Assembly: GCA_016783145.1 (NCBI GenBank)
Contig: JADHXD010000028.1
Coordinates: 1-40,959 of the forward strand
DNA: 40,959 bases
From: Anaerolineae bacterium
GTDB taxonomy: Bacteria > Chloroflexota > Anaerolineae > JAFGEY01
Direction of reading: 5' to 3'
Below the pieces are notes generated by a model that searched no databases, was not told the origin of the DNA, and saw only the letters and a list, made by a program, of their open reading frames with translations. Below, piece by piece: positions 32,859 to 40,959 of the stretch. Numbering within the stretch: the first letter of the stretch is position 1; the number at the start of each line of letters is the position of its first letter. Made by a program: the position numbers and the translations under genes.

Positions 32859-33902
32859 GTGAAGGAAACTCGCATCGACGCTCAGACACTGAAAACGTTC
32901 GCCCAGGAGCTTCTCGAACGACTGGGCTTCCCGGCCGAGGATGCAGCGGTCGAGGCGGATCAGCTCGTCTGGGCCAACCTGCGCGGCGTGGACTCGCACG
33001 GCGTGCTGCGCCTGCCGTGGATTGCCGAGCAAGTGCAGGCCAAGCAGTTCAGCACGCGTCCGGACATCCGCATCGTGAGAGAGACGGCCGCCATTCTAGT
33101 CATAGACGGTGACTATGGCCTGGGCGCGGTCACCGCCACCTTTGCGATGAAGCGAGCCATAGAAAAGGCAAGACAGGTGGGGATCGGCTGGGCGCTGCTG
33201 GCCCACACGGTCACTCCCCTGGCGATAGGCTACTTTACGCGCATGGCGGCCGAGGCGGACATGATCGGCCTGGCCGCCACCGTTGACCGGCCGAACCTGG
33301 CACCTCACGGCGCCAAAGCCAGTGGACTCCACAACGGGCCGATCTCGATCGCCGTGCCAGCCAAGCGGCATCGCCCGGTGCTGCTGGATATGGCGACCAG
33401 CGTTGCAGCCTGGGGCAAGGTCGCCGTGGCGATGGACAAGGGGATCGAGATCCCCGAGGGATGGGCGCTGGACAAAGACGGCCGCTCGACGACGGACCCC
33501 CACCAAGTCAGGATCCTGCTTCCGTTCGGCGGATACAAGGGGTCGGACCTGTCCTTTATGCTGGAGTGCATGAGCAGCATCCTGGCCGGTGATCCGCGCG
33601 CAGGCCCGACGCTCTCGGGCAAGGGAGACCATCCCCGACACAGGCAGAGCAGCATTATGGCAGCGATCGACATCGCTACCTTTGCCGATGTAGAGTGGTA
33701 CAAGGAGCAGGTCGACGAACTGATCGATGGCGTGAAGGGTTTGCCGGCGGCAGAGGGCTGTGACGAGGTCTTGGTTGCCGGCGAACCTGAGGACAGGACC
33801 GCTGAGGACCGTGCTCGCCACGGCATTCCACTCCCTGAGGGCACGGTGAGCCGGCTGCGGGATGCGGCGAAGCGTGTAGATATGCAGTTGCCCTTTGGCT
33901 GA
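32859..33902 (+). CDS. AllD-like (malate/L-lactate dehydrogenase family) oxidoreductase
   Basis: A 347-residue NAD(P)-dependent dehydrogenase of the LDH2/MDH2 family that includes ureidoglycolate dehydrogenase AllD. RGVDSHGVLRLP (42-53) holds the conserved Ser-His; H116 lies where AllD has its catalytic histidine, but in AHTVTPLAIGYF instead of the usual SNHFGxxGYY, an unusual loop. LLDMATSVAAWGK and LPFGGYKGSDLSFM are family motifs. Start is GTG at 32859, with AGGAG 10 bases upstream. Position next to the oxamate carbamoyltransferase genes supports ureidoglycolate + NAD to oxalurate. Family alternatives are malate, lactate, sulfolactate or 2,3-diketogulonate dehydrogenases. Confidence 0.82.
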   Translation: MKETRIDAQTLKTFAQELLERLGFPAEDAAVEADQLVWANLRGVDSHGVLRLPWIAEQVQAKQFSTRPDIRIVRETAAILVIDGDYGLGAVTATFAMKRAIEKARQVGIGWALLAHTVTPLAIGYFTRMAAEADMIGLAATVDRPNLAPHGAKASGLHNGPISIAVPAKRHRPVLLDMATSVAAWGKVAVAMDKGIEIPEGWALDKDGRSTTDPHQVRILLPFGGYKGSDLSFMLECMSSILAGDPRAGPTLSGKGDHPRHRQSSIMAAIDIATFADVEWYKEQVDELIDGVKGLPAAEGCDEVLVAGEPEDRTAEDRARHGIPLPEGTVSRLRDAAKRVDMQLPFG

Positions 33903-34076
33903 TGAGTGAGCGCCTTGGAGACGATGGCGACAGAGGCAGGTGGATCGAGGCCAGGCCGACCAACCGGATCGGCCCCCGGGGATCACCACTCAATTCGCAC
34001 CAGAGAGTAACCCTGAGCGCAGTACGCTGTTTTATACTGTGGGGAAAGGGAAGAGCCGACAACGCAGGGAAGGGGA

Positions 34077-34973
34077 ATGGTCGCAGAGAGAGCCATCGCT
34101 CGCTCGATCAGCAGACCAGTCAGAGAGCAGATCATCCGTGGGCGCGGCTGCGGTCGGGTACTGGCCCGTTTCGAGCATGCCTGTGACGTGGTCACCCGTC
34201 GTGGCAGCGTGATCGCGGTGGCCACGGGCCGAGTCGGCGATGGGCCGCTCAACATCGTGCTGTCTGCAGAGGAGAGTCCTTTTGCAGGGGTGGAGGCCGG
34301 AGCGCAGGTTCTGTGGGACCGGGGTCTCCTCTGGCTGGACGGGATGGAGATCGACGTGCGAGAGGCCGCTGTATGGGAGCCACGGGTAGACTGGGGTGCT
34401 CTGCGACACCAGCGGGCCACGATCTCGTCTTCCCTGGCATCCCCGGCCTCTCTCTTCCGAGCCCACACTTCCGGCAGCGTCTTCAGCACCTTCTTGGGAG
34501 CCGATGGGCCCACCGATCCATTCGGCAGGGCCGTCCTGAACCGGGCACGGGACGCACTGGAAGACCTGCGTGACGGCTGGGATGGCAGTCTGCCAGCACT
34601 GTTGAGAGGAGGAGGAGAGCTGGCTGGCCTGGGAAGCGGCCTGACCCCTGCAGGCGACGACTTTCTCGTCGGCCTGATGCTGTGGGCCTGGCTTGCTCAT
34701 CCTGCCCCTCGCCCTTTCTGCCAGGTGCTGTCCGAGGCCGCTGCCAGCCGCACCACCGTGCTATCCACGGCGTTTCTGCGCGCTGCGGCGTGGGGGCTGT
34801 GCAGCGCTCCGTGGCACTATTTGTTGGCCGCGCTAGGGAAGGGACCCAAAGCTGACATCCCATCGGCCCTCCGAGCCGTTGCGGGCTGCGGCGCGACCTC
34901 TGGCGCGGATGCTCTGTGTGGGTTTCTCTTCCTCTCACTCCGCCAGCCTGTGGCTGCCCACCTGCCTCAGTAA
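34077..34973 (+). CDS. allH: DUF2877 protein, AllH/YlbF (oxamate carbamoyltransferase subunit)
   Basis: A 298-residue DUF2877 protein. Diagnostic motifs are GLGSGLTPAGDDFLVG (184-199) and the C-terminal GATSGADALCGFLF. The family member in E. coli, YlbF, lies with FdrA and YlbE; the three together have been described as oxamate carbamoyltransferase, which phosphorolyses oxalurate to oxamate and carbamoyl phosphate. ATG is preceded by GGGAAGGGG. It stands 175 bases after the AllD-like gene and 11 bases before fdrA. The order here (allH-allF-allG) differs from E. coli (fdrA-ylbE-ylbF). Confidence 0.88.
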   Translation: MVAERAIARSISRPVREQIIRGRGCGRVLARFEHACDVVTRRGSVIAVATGRVGDGPLNIVLSAEESPFAGVEAGAQVLWDRGLLWLDGMEIDVREAAVWEPRVDWGALRHQRATISSSLASPASLFRAHTSGSVFSTFLGADGPTDPFGRAVLNRARDALEDLRDGWDGSLPALLRGGGELAGLGSGLTPAGDDFLVGLMLWAWLAHPAPRPFCQVLSEAAASRTTVLSTAFLRAAAWGLCSAPWHYLLAALGKGPKADIPSALRAVAGCGATSGADALCGFLFLSLRQPVAAHLPQ

Positions 34974-34984
34974 GGGAGGAACCG

Positions 34985-36532
34985 TTGCCCGTCCAGTGCA
35001 CGATCAAGCCCGGAGAGTACCGTGACTCTGTGGCCTTGATGGAGATCTCCCGTCAAGTCAGCCAGTATCCTGGCGTCTCCGACTCTGCGGTGGTGATGGC
35101 GACACGGGCCAATCAGGCCATTCTCCGCGAGGCGGGCCTCCTGACTCCGGAGATCGAGCGTGCGGACGCTAACGATTTGGTCGTTGTCGTCCAAGCCGAG
35201 AGCGCCGACGCGGTCAGACGTGCTTTGGAGGCCGCCGAGGGCTACCTGGCGCGCCAGGCCAAACCGACCGAGACGGGAATGAGCTTCCGGCCGCGCACGA
35301 TCCGCGGCGCGGTCGGCACGTTCCCAGGCGCAAACATGGCCCTGATCTCGGTCGCCGGGAGGTACGCGGCCCTCGAAGCGTGGGAAGCGTTGCGATGCGG
35401 CCTCCACGTTCTCCTGTTCAGCGACAACGTGTCCATCGAGGAAGAGGTCGCTCTCAAGCGCTACGCTGTCGAGAGAGGCCTGCTGATGATGGGTGCTGAC
35501 TGTGGGACGGCAATCATCAATGGGGTGGCACTGGGTTTTGCGAACGCCGTCCCGAGAGGACCCATTGGCATCGCGGCTGCCTCGGGAACCGGATTGCAGG
35601 AAGTGAGCACCCTCCTGGCCAAGATGGGTCTGGGGATCTCGCAGGCCATCGGCACTGGCGGGCGTGATCTGAAGGAGCTGGTTGGCGGGATCACGATGCT
35701 GGAAGGAGTGGGGGCGCTCGAGTCAGACCCAGAGACGCGAGTCCTGGTGCTGATCTCCAAGCCCCCCGCGCCAGCCGTCGCCCGGTGCGTGCTCGAGAGG
35801 GTGAGCGCGGTTGGAAAGCCCACCGTGGTGTGCTTTTTGGGGGGAGACCCGGCACCCATTGCCTCCGCCGGAGCGATCCCTGCCCGCACCCTGCAAGAGG
35901 CGGCGCACCTGGCAGCGGCTACTGTAGGAGGGTCGCTCGCTGGTGACGTCATCACCCGAGAGAGAGCGGATCTGGAGGCGCTGGCAGCCGAGCTGAAGGG
36001 CCGGCTGTGGCTCGGTCAAAGGTTCCTCCGTGGCCTCTACAGCGGCGGGACCCTGGCGTCCGAAGCACTCGTCATCTGGCAGGACCTCGGGATCGACGTG
36101 CTCTCGAACGTCGCGCTGGAGCCCCGCCGCACGCTGCGGGATGCGACACGAAGCGAGGGACATAGCGCGATCGACCTGGGCGACGACGAGTTCACAGTAG
36201 GCCGCCCCCATCCGATGATCGACCACAGCCTGCGCATCCGCCGGCTGCACCAAGAGGCGGCAGACCCCGAGGTCGCGGTCGTCGTGCTCGACCTGGTGCT
36301 TGGCTATGGAGCGCACCCCAGCCCCGCAGGCGAACTCGGGCCGGCTGTCCGGGAGGCGCGCGCGCACGCTCACGACGCAGGACGAGAGCTGATCGTCATC
36401 GCTTCGGTGACGGGCACGGAAGAGGACCCGCAGGTTCTGAGCCGGCAGGTCCAGAAGTTGGAGGTGTCCGGGGCGATCGTAGTATCGTGCAACGCGGCCG
36501 CTGCCTGGCTGGCCGGCCGCATCGTGGCCTGA
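34985..36532 (+). CDS. fdrA: FdrA/AllF, acyl-CoA-synthetase-like subunit of oxamate carbamoyltransferase
   Basis: A 515-residue protein related to the succinyl-CoA synthetase alpha chain. The N-terminus (TIKPGEYRDSVALMEISRQ) is that of FdrA. FPGANMALISVAGRYAALEA, the nucleotide-binding-like ISVAG and ADCGTAIINGVALGFAN with GPIGIAAASGTGLQE follow; the C-terminal half holds a second ligase-like domain (VVVLDLVLGYGAHPSP). Start is TTG at 34985 with GGAGG 5 bases upstream; the ATG-initiated longer frame overlaps allH and is not supported. It lies 12 bases before allG. The product would act with AllG and AllH on oxalurate and phosphate. Confidence 0.9.
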   Translation: MPVQCTIKPGEYRDSVALMEISRQVSQYPGVSDSAVVMATRANQAILREAGLLTPEIERADANDLVVVVQAESADAVRRALEAAEGYLARQAKPTETGMSFRPRTIRGAVGTFPGANMALISVAGRYAALEAWEALRCGLHVLLFSDNVSIEEEVALKRYAVERGLLMMGADCGTAIINGVALGFANAVPRGPIGIAAASGTGLQEVSTLLAKMGLGISQAIGTGGRDLKELVGGITMLEGVGALESDPETRVLVLISKPPAPAVARCVLERVSAVGKPTVVCFLGGDPAPIASAGAIPARTLQEAAHLAAATVGGSLAGDVITRERADLEALAAELKGRLWLGQRFLRGLYSGGTLASEALVIWQDLGIDVLSNVALEPRRTLRDATRSEGHSAIDLGDDEFTVGRPHPMIDHSLRIRRLHQEAADPEVAVVVLDLVLGYGAHPSPAGELGPAVREARAHAHDAGRELIVIASVTGTEEDPQVLSRQVQKLEVSGAIVVSCNAAAAWLAGRIVA

Positions 36533-36543
36533 AAGGAAGTCCC

Positions 36544-38028
36544 GTGGTAGAGAAAGCGCGCCCTTTGCTCTTTGGGTCCTCTCTGGGCGTGGTGAACGTG
36601 GGCCTGCGCGCCTTCGCCGAGAGCCTCGGAGCCCAGGGAGTGTCCGTGACTGACGTAGACTGGAGGCCGCCTCAGGTCCCCCGGCTGGCCTACACCCGCT
36701 CCGGCCTTGACATCGACGCTGCCAACGCCGAGGCCGTGGCTCGCATCCTGCAGGGACGCCCGATGCTGATGGGGATGGGCACTGCTCGCCAAAGCATCCC
36801 CGGCTACCACGACCGGCTCTTTCTGCACGCTGGCCCGCCCATCGAGTGGGAGCGCATGTGCGGCCCGCAGCGGGGTGCCGTGATGGGCGCTTTGGTCTAC
36901 GAAGGACTGGCAGCGAACGAGAGCGAGGCGGCCGAGATGGCCGCTCGGGGTGAGATCGAGTTCGCTCCTTGCCATCACTATCACGCCACGGGGCCGATGG
37001 CAGGGATCATCTCTCCTTCGATGCCGGTTTTCATCGTCAAGAACAAAGCCTACGGGAACGTCGCCTACGCCACACAGAACGAAGGGTTGGGACGAGTGCT
37101 TCGCTACGGCGCATACGGACCCGATGTGTATGAACGACTGCGCTGGATGGAGCGGGTGCTCTATCCGACTCTGAGGGCTGCCATCGAATCCATCACAGGT
37201 GGCATCGACCTGCGGGCGCTGATCAGCCAGGCCCTGCATATGGGAGATGAGTGCCACAACCGGAACCGTGCGGGGACCTCGCTTTTTCTGCGCAGTGTGA
37301 CTCCGGCGATCTTGCGAACGTGCTCCGACCGGGAACGAGCAGCGCAGGTGTTCGAATTCATCGAGGGCAACGATCACTTTTTCCTGAACCTGTCGATGGC
37401 TGCCGGCAAGGCCATGTTGGAGCCAGCAGAAGGCATAGAGGGCGCGACACTGCTGACCGTGATGGCTCGGAACGGCACGGACTTTGGCATCCGAATGGCC
37501 GGGATGCCAGACCGCTGGTTTGTCGCGCCTGCAGGGACCGTCGACGGGCTGTACCTCGCGGGGTTCTCAGAGGAGGACGCCAATCCAGACATTGGCGACA
37601 GCACGGTTACCGAGACGGCGGGCTATGGGGGTTTCGCAATGGCCTGTGCCCCAGCCATTGCCCGGTTTGTGGGGGGATCGCCCAGGGATGCCCTGGCGAC
37701 CACGCTGGAGATGTACGAGATCTGCTTTGCCGAGCACACCCACTTGACGATTCCCGCCCTCGGCTTTCGGGGCACGCCGCTGGGGATCGACGTGCGCAAG
37801 GTTATGGAGACAGGGATCCTTCCTCGCCTCAACACCGGCATCGCGCACAGAGATCCTGGCATCGGGATGGTAGGGGCGGGTGTGCTGCGCGCGCCAGCAC
37901 AGTGCTTTGCAGAGGCCTTTGAGGCGCTCAAGGCTCTGTGCTGCCAAAGTGCGGTTTGCGCAGATGTGCTGGATCGCAGGGGCGTATGCCGCAACTTGCT
38001 GCCAAGAGACGGGTCTGATCCCTTGTGA
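36544..38028 (+). CDS. allG: DUF1116 protein, AllG/YlbE (oxamate carbamoyltransferase subunit)
   Basis: A 494-residue DUF1116 protein: NAEAVARILQGRPMLMGMGTA, LHAGPPIEWERMCGPQRGA, CHHYHATGPMAGIISPSMPV, HMGDECHNRNRAGTSLF and GNDHFFLNLSMAAGKAM are the characteristic blocks of YlbE/AllG. GTG start at 36544 with AGGAAG upstream; the gap to fdrA is 11 bases, so they are one unit. Together with FdrA and AllH it would form oxamate carbamoyltransferase. Cysteine- and histidine-rich conserved blocks suggest it holds the substrate-binding part, but no mechanism can be read from sequence. Confidence 0.9.
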   Translation: MVEKARPLLFGSSLGVVNVGLRAFAESLGAQGVSVTDVDWRPPQVPRLAYTRSGLDIDAANAEAVARILQGRPMLMGMGTARQSIPGYHDRLFLHAGPPIEWERMCGPQRGAVMGALVYEGLAANESEAAEMAARGEIEFAPCHHYHATGPMAGIISPSMPVFIVKNKAYGNVAYATQNEGLGRVLRYGAYGPDVYERLRWMERVLYPTLRAAIESITGGIDLRALISQALHMGDECHNRNRAGTSLFLRSVTPAILRTCSDRERAAQVFEFIEGNDHFFLNLSMAAGKAMLEPAEGIEGATLLTVMARNGTDFGIRMAGMPDRWFVAPAGTVDGLYLAGFSEEDANPDIGDSTVTETAGYGGFAMACAPAIARFVGGSPRDALATTLEMYEICFAEHTHLTIPALGFRGTPLGIDVRKVMETGILPRLNTGIAHRDPGIGMVGAGVLRAPAQCFAEAFEALKALCCQSAVCADVLDRRGVCRNLLPRDGSDPL

Positions 38029-38120
38029 CCTCCGGACCTAACTCAGGCCCCCCTGTAGGCGGCAGCAGGGGACGCGTCTATCTCCAACGGGCGAGCACGT
38101 GAAAGAAAGGACCAAGAGCT

Positions 38121-38999
38121 GTGAAACTGATCGACTTGACTATTCCTCTCAGCATCGCCACACCACCCTGGCCCACGTACGAGCCGCTGCAGGTCAAGTA
38201 CTTTAAGCGGCTGGCGCCGAACGGAGCCAACGGACAGGTGCTCACCCACTCCAATCATCTGGGGACTCACCTGGACGGCGAGATCCACTTTTTCACGGCC
38301 GGAAAGGACATTGCCGCCCTTGACCTGAACGACTTTCTGGTGGGCCCGGGCGTGGTCGTGGATCTGTCAGACGCCACGGGTGACTATCAGGTCTACGACG
38401 AAGCGATGATCGAGGATCGCGTCGATGTCCGCGAGGGCGATATCCTGATCATCCACACGGGCTACCACCACTATGGCTGGGATATGCCCACCGCCGACGA
38501 GATTCGCTACATGGTCAAACACCCTGGGCCAGATCGCGCTTTCGGGGAATGGGCGAGGAGAAAGAGGCTTCGCTGGATCGGCGTGGACTGTGGCAGTGCA
38601 GACCACCCAATGAACACGATCATCCGGGACTGGATGCCGCGGCAAGCTGCTGAGGCGGATCTCGTCTTTCAGAACATGTACGGACTGTCGCTCGCCGATC
38701 GGTTCACTCCTGACAAGTACCAACTGATGCACGTCGAGATGTTCCCCCACCACATCATCCACGCGGAATGTGTTGGGGGCGAGATCGACCTGTTGGCCAA
38801 CCGGAGAGCGACGATCGGGTTCTTCCCGTGGCGCTTTGTAGATGGTGAATCCTGCATCGGGCGCTGCGTAGCGTTCGTGGACGATGAGGAATATGAGGGT
38901 CTGATGGCTCGCCGGGCGGAACTGCCCAAGACGCGTTTCGGGGACTGCTATGACCCTCAACACGTAGAGCAGATCAACCGCTTGACCCAGCGCTTTTGA
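38121..38999 (+). CDS. Cyclase-family metal-dependent hydrolase (kynurenine formamidase-like)
   Basis: A 292-residue protein of the cyclase family (kynurenine formamidase/isatin hydrolase group). The metal motif HxGTHxDxxxH is intact: H46-L-G-T-H50-L-D52-G-E-I-H56. Other elements are DLSD, GDILIIHTGYH, IGVDCGSADHP and FPHHIIHAECVGG. The protein is longer than standard kynurenine formamidase (about 210 residues) and more like the 280-300 residue branch with unknown substrates. GTG at 38121 with AAAGGA 8 bases upstream is the likely start. It follows allG after 92 bases. Cleavage of a ring or formamide-type bond in a purine breakdown product is plausible but not shown. Confidence 0.85.
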   Translation: MKLIDLTIPLSIATPPWPTYEPLQVKYFKRLAPNGANGQVLTHSNHLGTHLDGEIHFFTAGKDIAALDLNDFLVGPGVVVDLSDATGDYQVYDEAMIEDRVDVREGDILIIHTGYHHYGWDMPTADEIRYMVKHPGPDRAFGEWARRKRLRWIGVDCGSADHPMNTIIRDWMPRQAAEADLVFQNMYGLSLADRFTPDKYQLMHVEMFPHHIIHAECVGGEIDLLANRRATIGFFPWRFVDGESCIGRCVAFVDDEEYEGLMARRAELPKTRFGDCYDPQHVEQINRLTQRF

Positions 39000-39300
39000 G
39001 CGCGGACCAGGGGATAGAAGCGCCAGAGCTAGCCGAGTAGGGAAGCGTCCTCAGTGGATGCGCATGAGGCGCCTGGCGGATGCGCGCACCGGGAACGCTT
39101 GTAGATGCGCGACATTCCCGCTGACGAGGAAGGACACACAGAGCAGTGGAAGATGCGGGCCAACGCAGGCCCTAGGCCGGTGGAGCAGGGAAGCGCCCGA
39201 GGAAGGAGGTGGTGCCAGCCAGAGAGTCTACGTGAAGGAGCGGGTCAAGGCGCGATTGGATCGATGAACCCAGTTTACACACCTGAAAGGAGTCCCCTTG
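39000..39300 (+). other. Intergenic region before the NCS2 permease
   Basis: About 300 bases with no convincing gene, promoter or terminator. It holds two close direct repeats GGATGCGC (39057-39064 and 39079-39086) and two copies of GGGAAGCG (39041-39048 and 39188-39195), and a clear AAAGGAG ribosome site just before the permease start. No known riboswitch was recognised. Confidence 0.4.
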
Positions 39301-40671
39301 ATGTCAGCCAAAGGCAAGGAAACGAAACTGATCGGGTACCTTCCCAACGACGTGCCCCCCATCGGACAGATGATCCTTTTGGGCTTTCAGCACGTGCTGA
39401 CCATGTTCCCAGCAACGGTGCTGGTCGCGCTGTTGGTCGGTTTTGATGTGGGGGCAGTGCTGACCGTCTCTGGCCTGGCGACGGTCACCGCACTGATCCT
39501 CTCTCGCGTCCTCGGCGGCAAGTTCATTCCGCTGTACTATGGCTCCAGCTTTAGCTACATCGCGGCAACGATGGCCGTGACTGGGGCAACCGGAGATACC
39601 TTTGGCCAGTATGCCGGTACCGAGGCGGTCAGGCTGGCTCAGGTCGGCATCGTCGCGACGGGTGTGATCAACGTCATCGTCGGCTTTGTCATCCGGTGGA
39701 TCGGGAAGGCGACGCTGGACAAGGTCCTGCCCCCCGTGATCACCGGGTGTGTGGCCACAGTGATCGGCATCGCTCTGGCTTTTGCAGCCCTCGATATGGC
39801 CTCTGTGCACTGGGGCGTTGCGCTGATCACGCTGCTGGTGACCATCCTGTTCTCGGTCTACCTACAAGGCAAAGGCTTCGCCGGGCTGCTCCCGGTGCTC
39901 TTTGGCGCCATCGTCGGCTACCTGGTCAGCATCCCCTTTGGCCTGGTGGATCTCAGTCCGGTGGCCGCTGAAGCTTGGCTCCGGTTCCCACGACTGACCC
40001 TTCCTGCCTTTGGAGACTCCCGGGCATGGGGTGCTGTGGGCACCCTCGCCGTGATCGCCGTCGCAACCATCCCCGAGTCCACCGCTCACCTGTATCAGAT
40101 CAGCCTCTATGTGGACCGGCTCGCAGAGCGGATGGGACAGAAAAAGTACAACCTGTCCCAGTTGATCGGCCTCAACCTGATCCTGGACGGGCTTGGAGAC
40201 GCGATCAACGGCATGTTTGGCGGCGTCGCGGGCACCAACTATGGCGAGAACAACTCGCTGATGGTGATCACGCGCAACTACTCCGGGCCGGCCCTCATCG
40301 CCGCGGGTGTGCTCGCCATCCTGCTGGGTTTTGTCGGCAAGCTGGCCGGACTGGTGAGCACCGTTCCTCTGGCTGTGACCGGTGGGTTGGCAATCTATTT
40401 GTTTGGCGTGATCGGTATGCAGGGCGTGGCCCTGATGATGGCGGAAAAGGTGAACCTCTATGATCCCAGGCAACTGGCTGTCGGGGCAGCGATCCTGGTG
40501 ATCGGCATCGGAGGACACATCGGGTATGGCGGAAACCTGCCCATCCCCATCCTGACCGGCATCTTTCCCGATGGCATACCGGCCATCGCGCTGGCGGCCG
40601 TTGTAGGTATCTTCCTGAACGCCATCTTTCTGGTCTTTAAGGGGCCAGAGGTGCTTGCAGCGACGGACTAG
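39301..40671 (+). CDS. NCS2-family nucleobase permease (uracil/xanthine type)
   Basis: A 456-residue membrane protein with about 14 hydrophobic segments. QHVLTMFPATVLVALL is the first-helix QH motif. IPESTAHLYQIS (Glu near 259) is the TM8 substrate-binding segment, and the NAT signature follows as ENNSLMVITR (about 315-324). UraA has ENIGVMAITR at this site; here the conserved Gly is Ser, so substrate preference may differ. NCS2 carriers import uracil, xanthine, uric acid or other purines with protons or sodium. A TTG lies directly before the ATG; ATG 39301 with AAAGGAG is used. Its place at the end of the plus-strand group suggests that it supplies the island with purine substrate. Confidence 0.9.
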   Translation: MSAKGKETKLIGYLPNDVPPIGQMILLGFQHVLTMFPATVLVALLVGFDVGAVLTVSGLATVTALILSRVLGGKFIPLYYGSSFSYIAATMAVTGATGDTFGQYAGTEAVRLAQVGIVATGVINVIVGFVIRWIGKATLDKVLPPVITGCVATVIGIALAFAALDMASVHWGVALITLLVTILFSVYLQGKGFAGLLPVLFGAIVGYLVSIPFGLVDLSPVAAEAWLRFPRLTLPAFGDSRAWGAVGTLAVIAVATIPESTAHLYQISLYVDRLAERMGQKKYNLSQLIGLNLILDGLGDAINGMFGGVAGTNYGENNSLMVITRNYSGPALIAAGVLAILLGFVGKLAGLVSTVPLAVTGGLAIYLFGVIGMQGVALMMAEKVNLYDPRQLAVGAAILVIGIGGHIGYGGNLPIPILTGIFPDGIPAIALAAVVGIFLNAIFLVFKGPEVLAATD

Positions 40672-40959
40672 GGGTAGGGGCATGAAGCGAGTGGCAGCGT
40701 CTGCAGGAAGGGCCTGGTCCTCAGAGCGTGTTTTGAAAGTCGGGATGGTTCCCTGCGCCGTGATAAGGACGAGATATTTGTGAGCTGAACATTGACAAAA
40801 GATCGCTTCTGATGGAAACTACAGCAATTCCCGTTATATGGTTGTCCGCCCTGACCTGAGCTTCTGTGAGAGTCTAAAGTCAGGCGGGCTATGGTGATCA
40901 GAGACCTGGAAGAGGCGCGAATGTGTCCCTCAGTCAAAGCATTGTCGCTAAAGATGTCG
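40672..40959. other. Non-coding tail of the window
   Basis: No gene is recognised in these 288 bases. They are lower in GC than the rest. A hairpin with 9-base arms and one bulge lies at 40846-40887 (CCGCC(C)TGAC pairing with GTCAGGCGG), and a lone TTGACA at about 40794-40799 lacks a good -10. A short GTGTTTTGAAAG tract at 40729 resembles ends seen in some insertion sequences, but no partner end or transposase is present. Confidence 0.35.

Noticed and set aside
39160..39250. Possible cobalamin-type riboswitch because of repeated GGGAAGCG before a permease
   Set aside because: The conserved B12-box and core pattern are not present in order; only short purine-rich repeats remain.
40725..40760. 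Left end of an insertion sequence
   Set aside because: Only a vague resemblance; no inverted partner, target duplication or transposase inside the window.
40668..40937. 89-codon minus-strand open frame at the right end
   Set aside because: Serine/arginine-rich, no domain, no ribosome site, and overlaps the end of the permease.
1..40959. CRISPR array, tRNA or rRNA genes
   Set aside because: No regularly spaced repeats, no tRNA cloverleaf with CCA-proximal TTCGA pattern, and no rRNA-like conserved blocks were found by eye.

Overview
The window is about 41 kb of GC-rich bacterial DNA with clear Shine-Dalgarno sites and some near-consensus sigma-70 promoters. No rRNA or tRNA gene was seen. A tricorn-type protease, a WD40-protein tail of a kind familiar from Chloroflexota, an Hsp70-like YegD relative and Ser/Thr kinase debris point to a Chloroflexota-like bacterium. 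The taxon is an inference, not a demonstrated fact.

Left flank (1-5007). A 3'-truncated HemW-like radical SAM gene lies on the minus strand behind a textbook promoter carrying two copies of one operator-like palindrome. It is followed by a beta-lactamase-fold lipoprotein (minus), a compact Hsp70-like protein (plus), a DapA-family lyase (plus) with a palindrome-rich promoter, and a decayed fragment of aconitase X.

Core catabolic island, minus strand (31425 down to 5020). In transcription order it holds hyuA-like hydantoinase, ygeY, ygeW, a threonine-synthase-like PLP enzyme, a second fold-type-II PLP enzyme, carbamate kinase, a fused FAD/2Fe-2S subunit and a molybdopterin subunit of a xanthine-dehydrogenase-type enzyme, ygfK, an HpcH/HpaI aldolase, an MFS transporter, a tricorn-like protease, an XdhD-type 2Fe-2S/molybdopterin protein, ssnA and an 8-oxoguanine-deaminase-like amidohydrolase. 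The hyuA-ygeY-ygeW-ygfK-ssnA-xdhD set is the known signature of anaerobic purine/uric acid breakdown. Purine rings would be remodelled by the molybdenum hydroxylases, YgfK and the deaminases, opened by HyuA and YgeY, and decarbamoylated by YgeW. The carbamoyl phosphate would then make ATP through carbamate kinase. Canonical YgeX (diaminopropionate ammonia-lyase) is not recognisable; two other PLP enzymes occupy its place. Remnants of foreign genes (WD40 tail, kinase N-lobe, peptide-binding protein tail) sit between the genes, so the island seems to have been assembled by insertion and deletion.

Divergent arm, plus strand (31881-40671). It holds an aldo/keto reductase, an AllD-like dehydrogenase, the three oxamate carbamoyltransferase subunits (AllH/YlbF, AllF/FdrA, AllG/YlbE), a cyclase-family metal hydrolase and an NCS2 nucleobase permease. 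This arm looks like ureidoglycolate -> oxalurate -> oxamate + carbamoyl phosphate. Both arms would therefore converge on the single carbamate kinase. The shared 455-bp divergent control region holds a strong hyuA promoter with an overlapping palindrome and a 116-bp MITE-like element with TA duplications.
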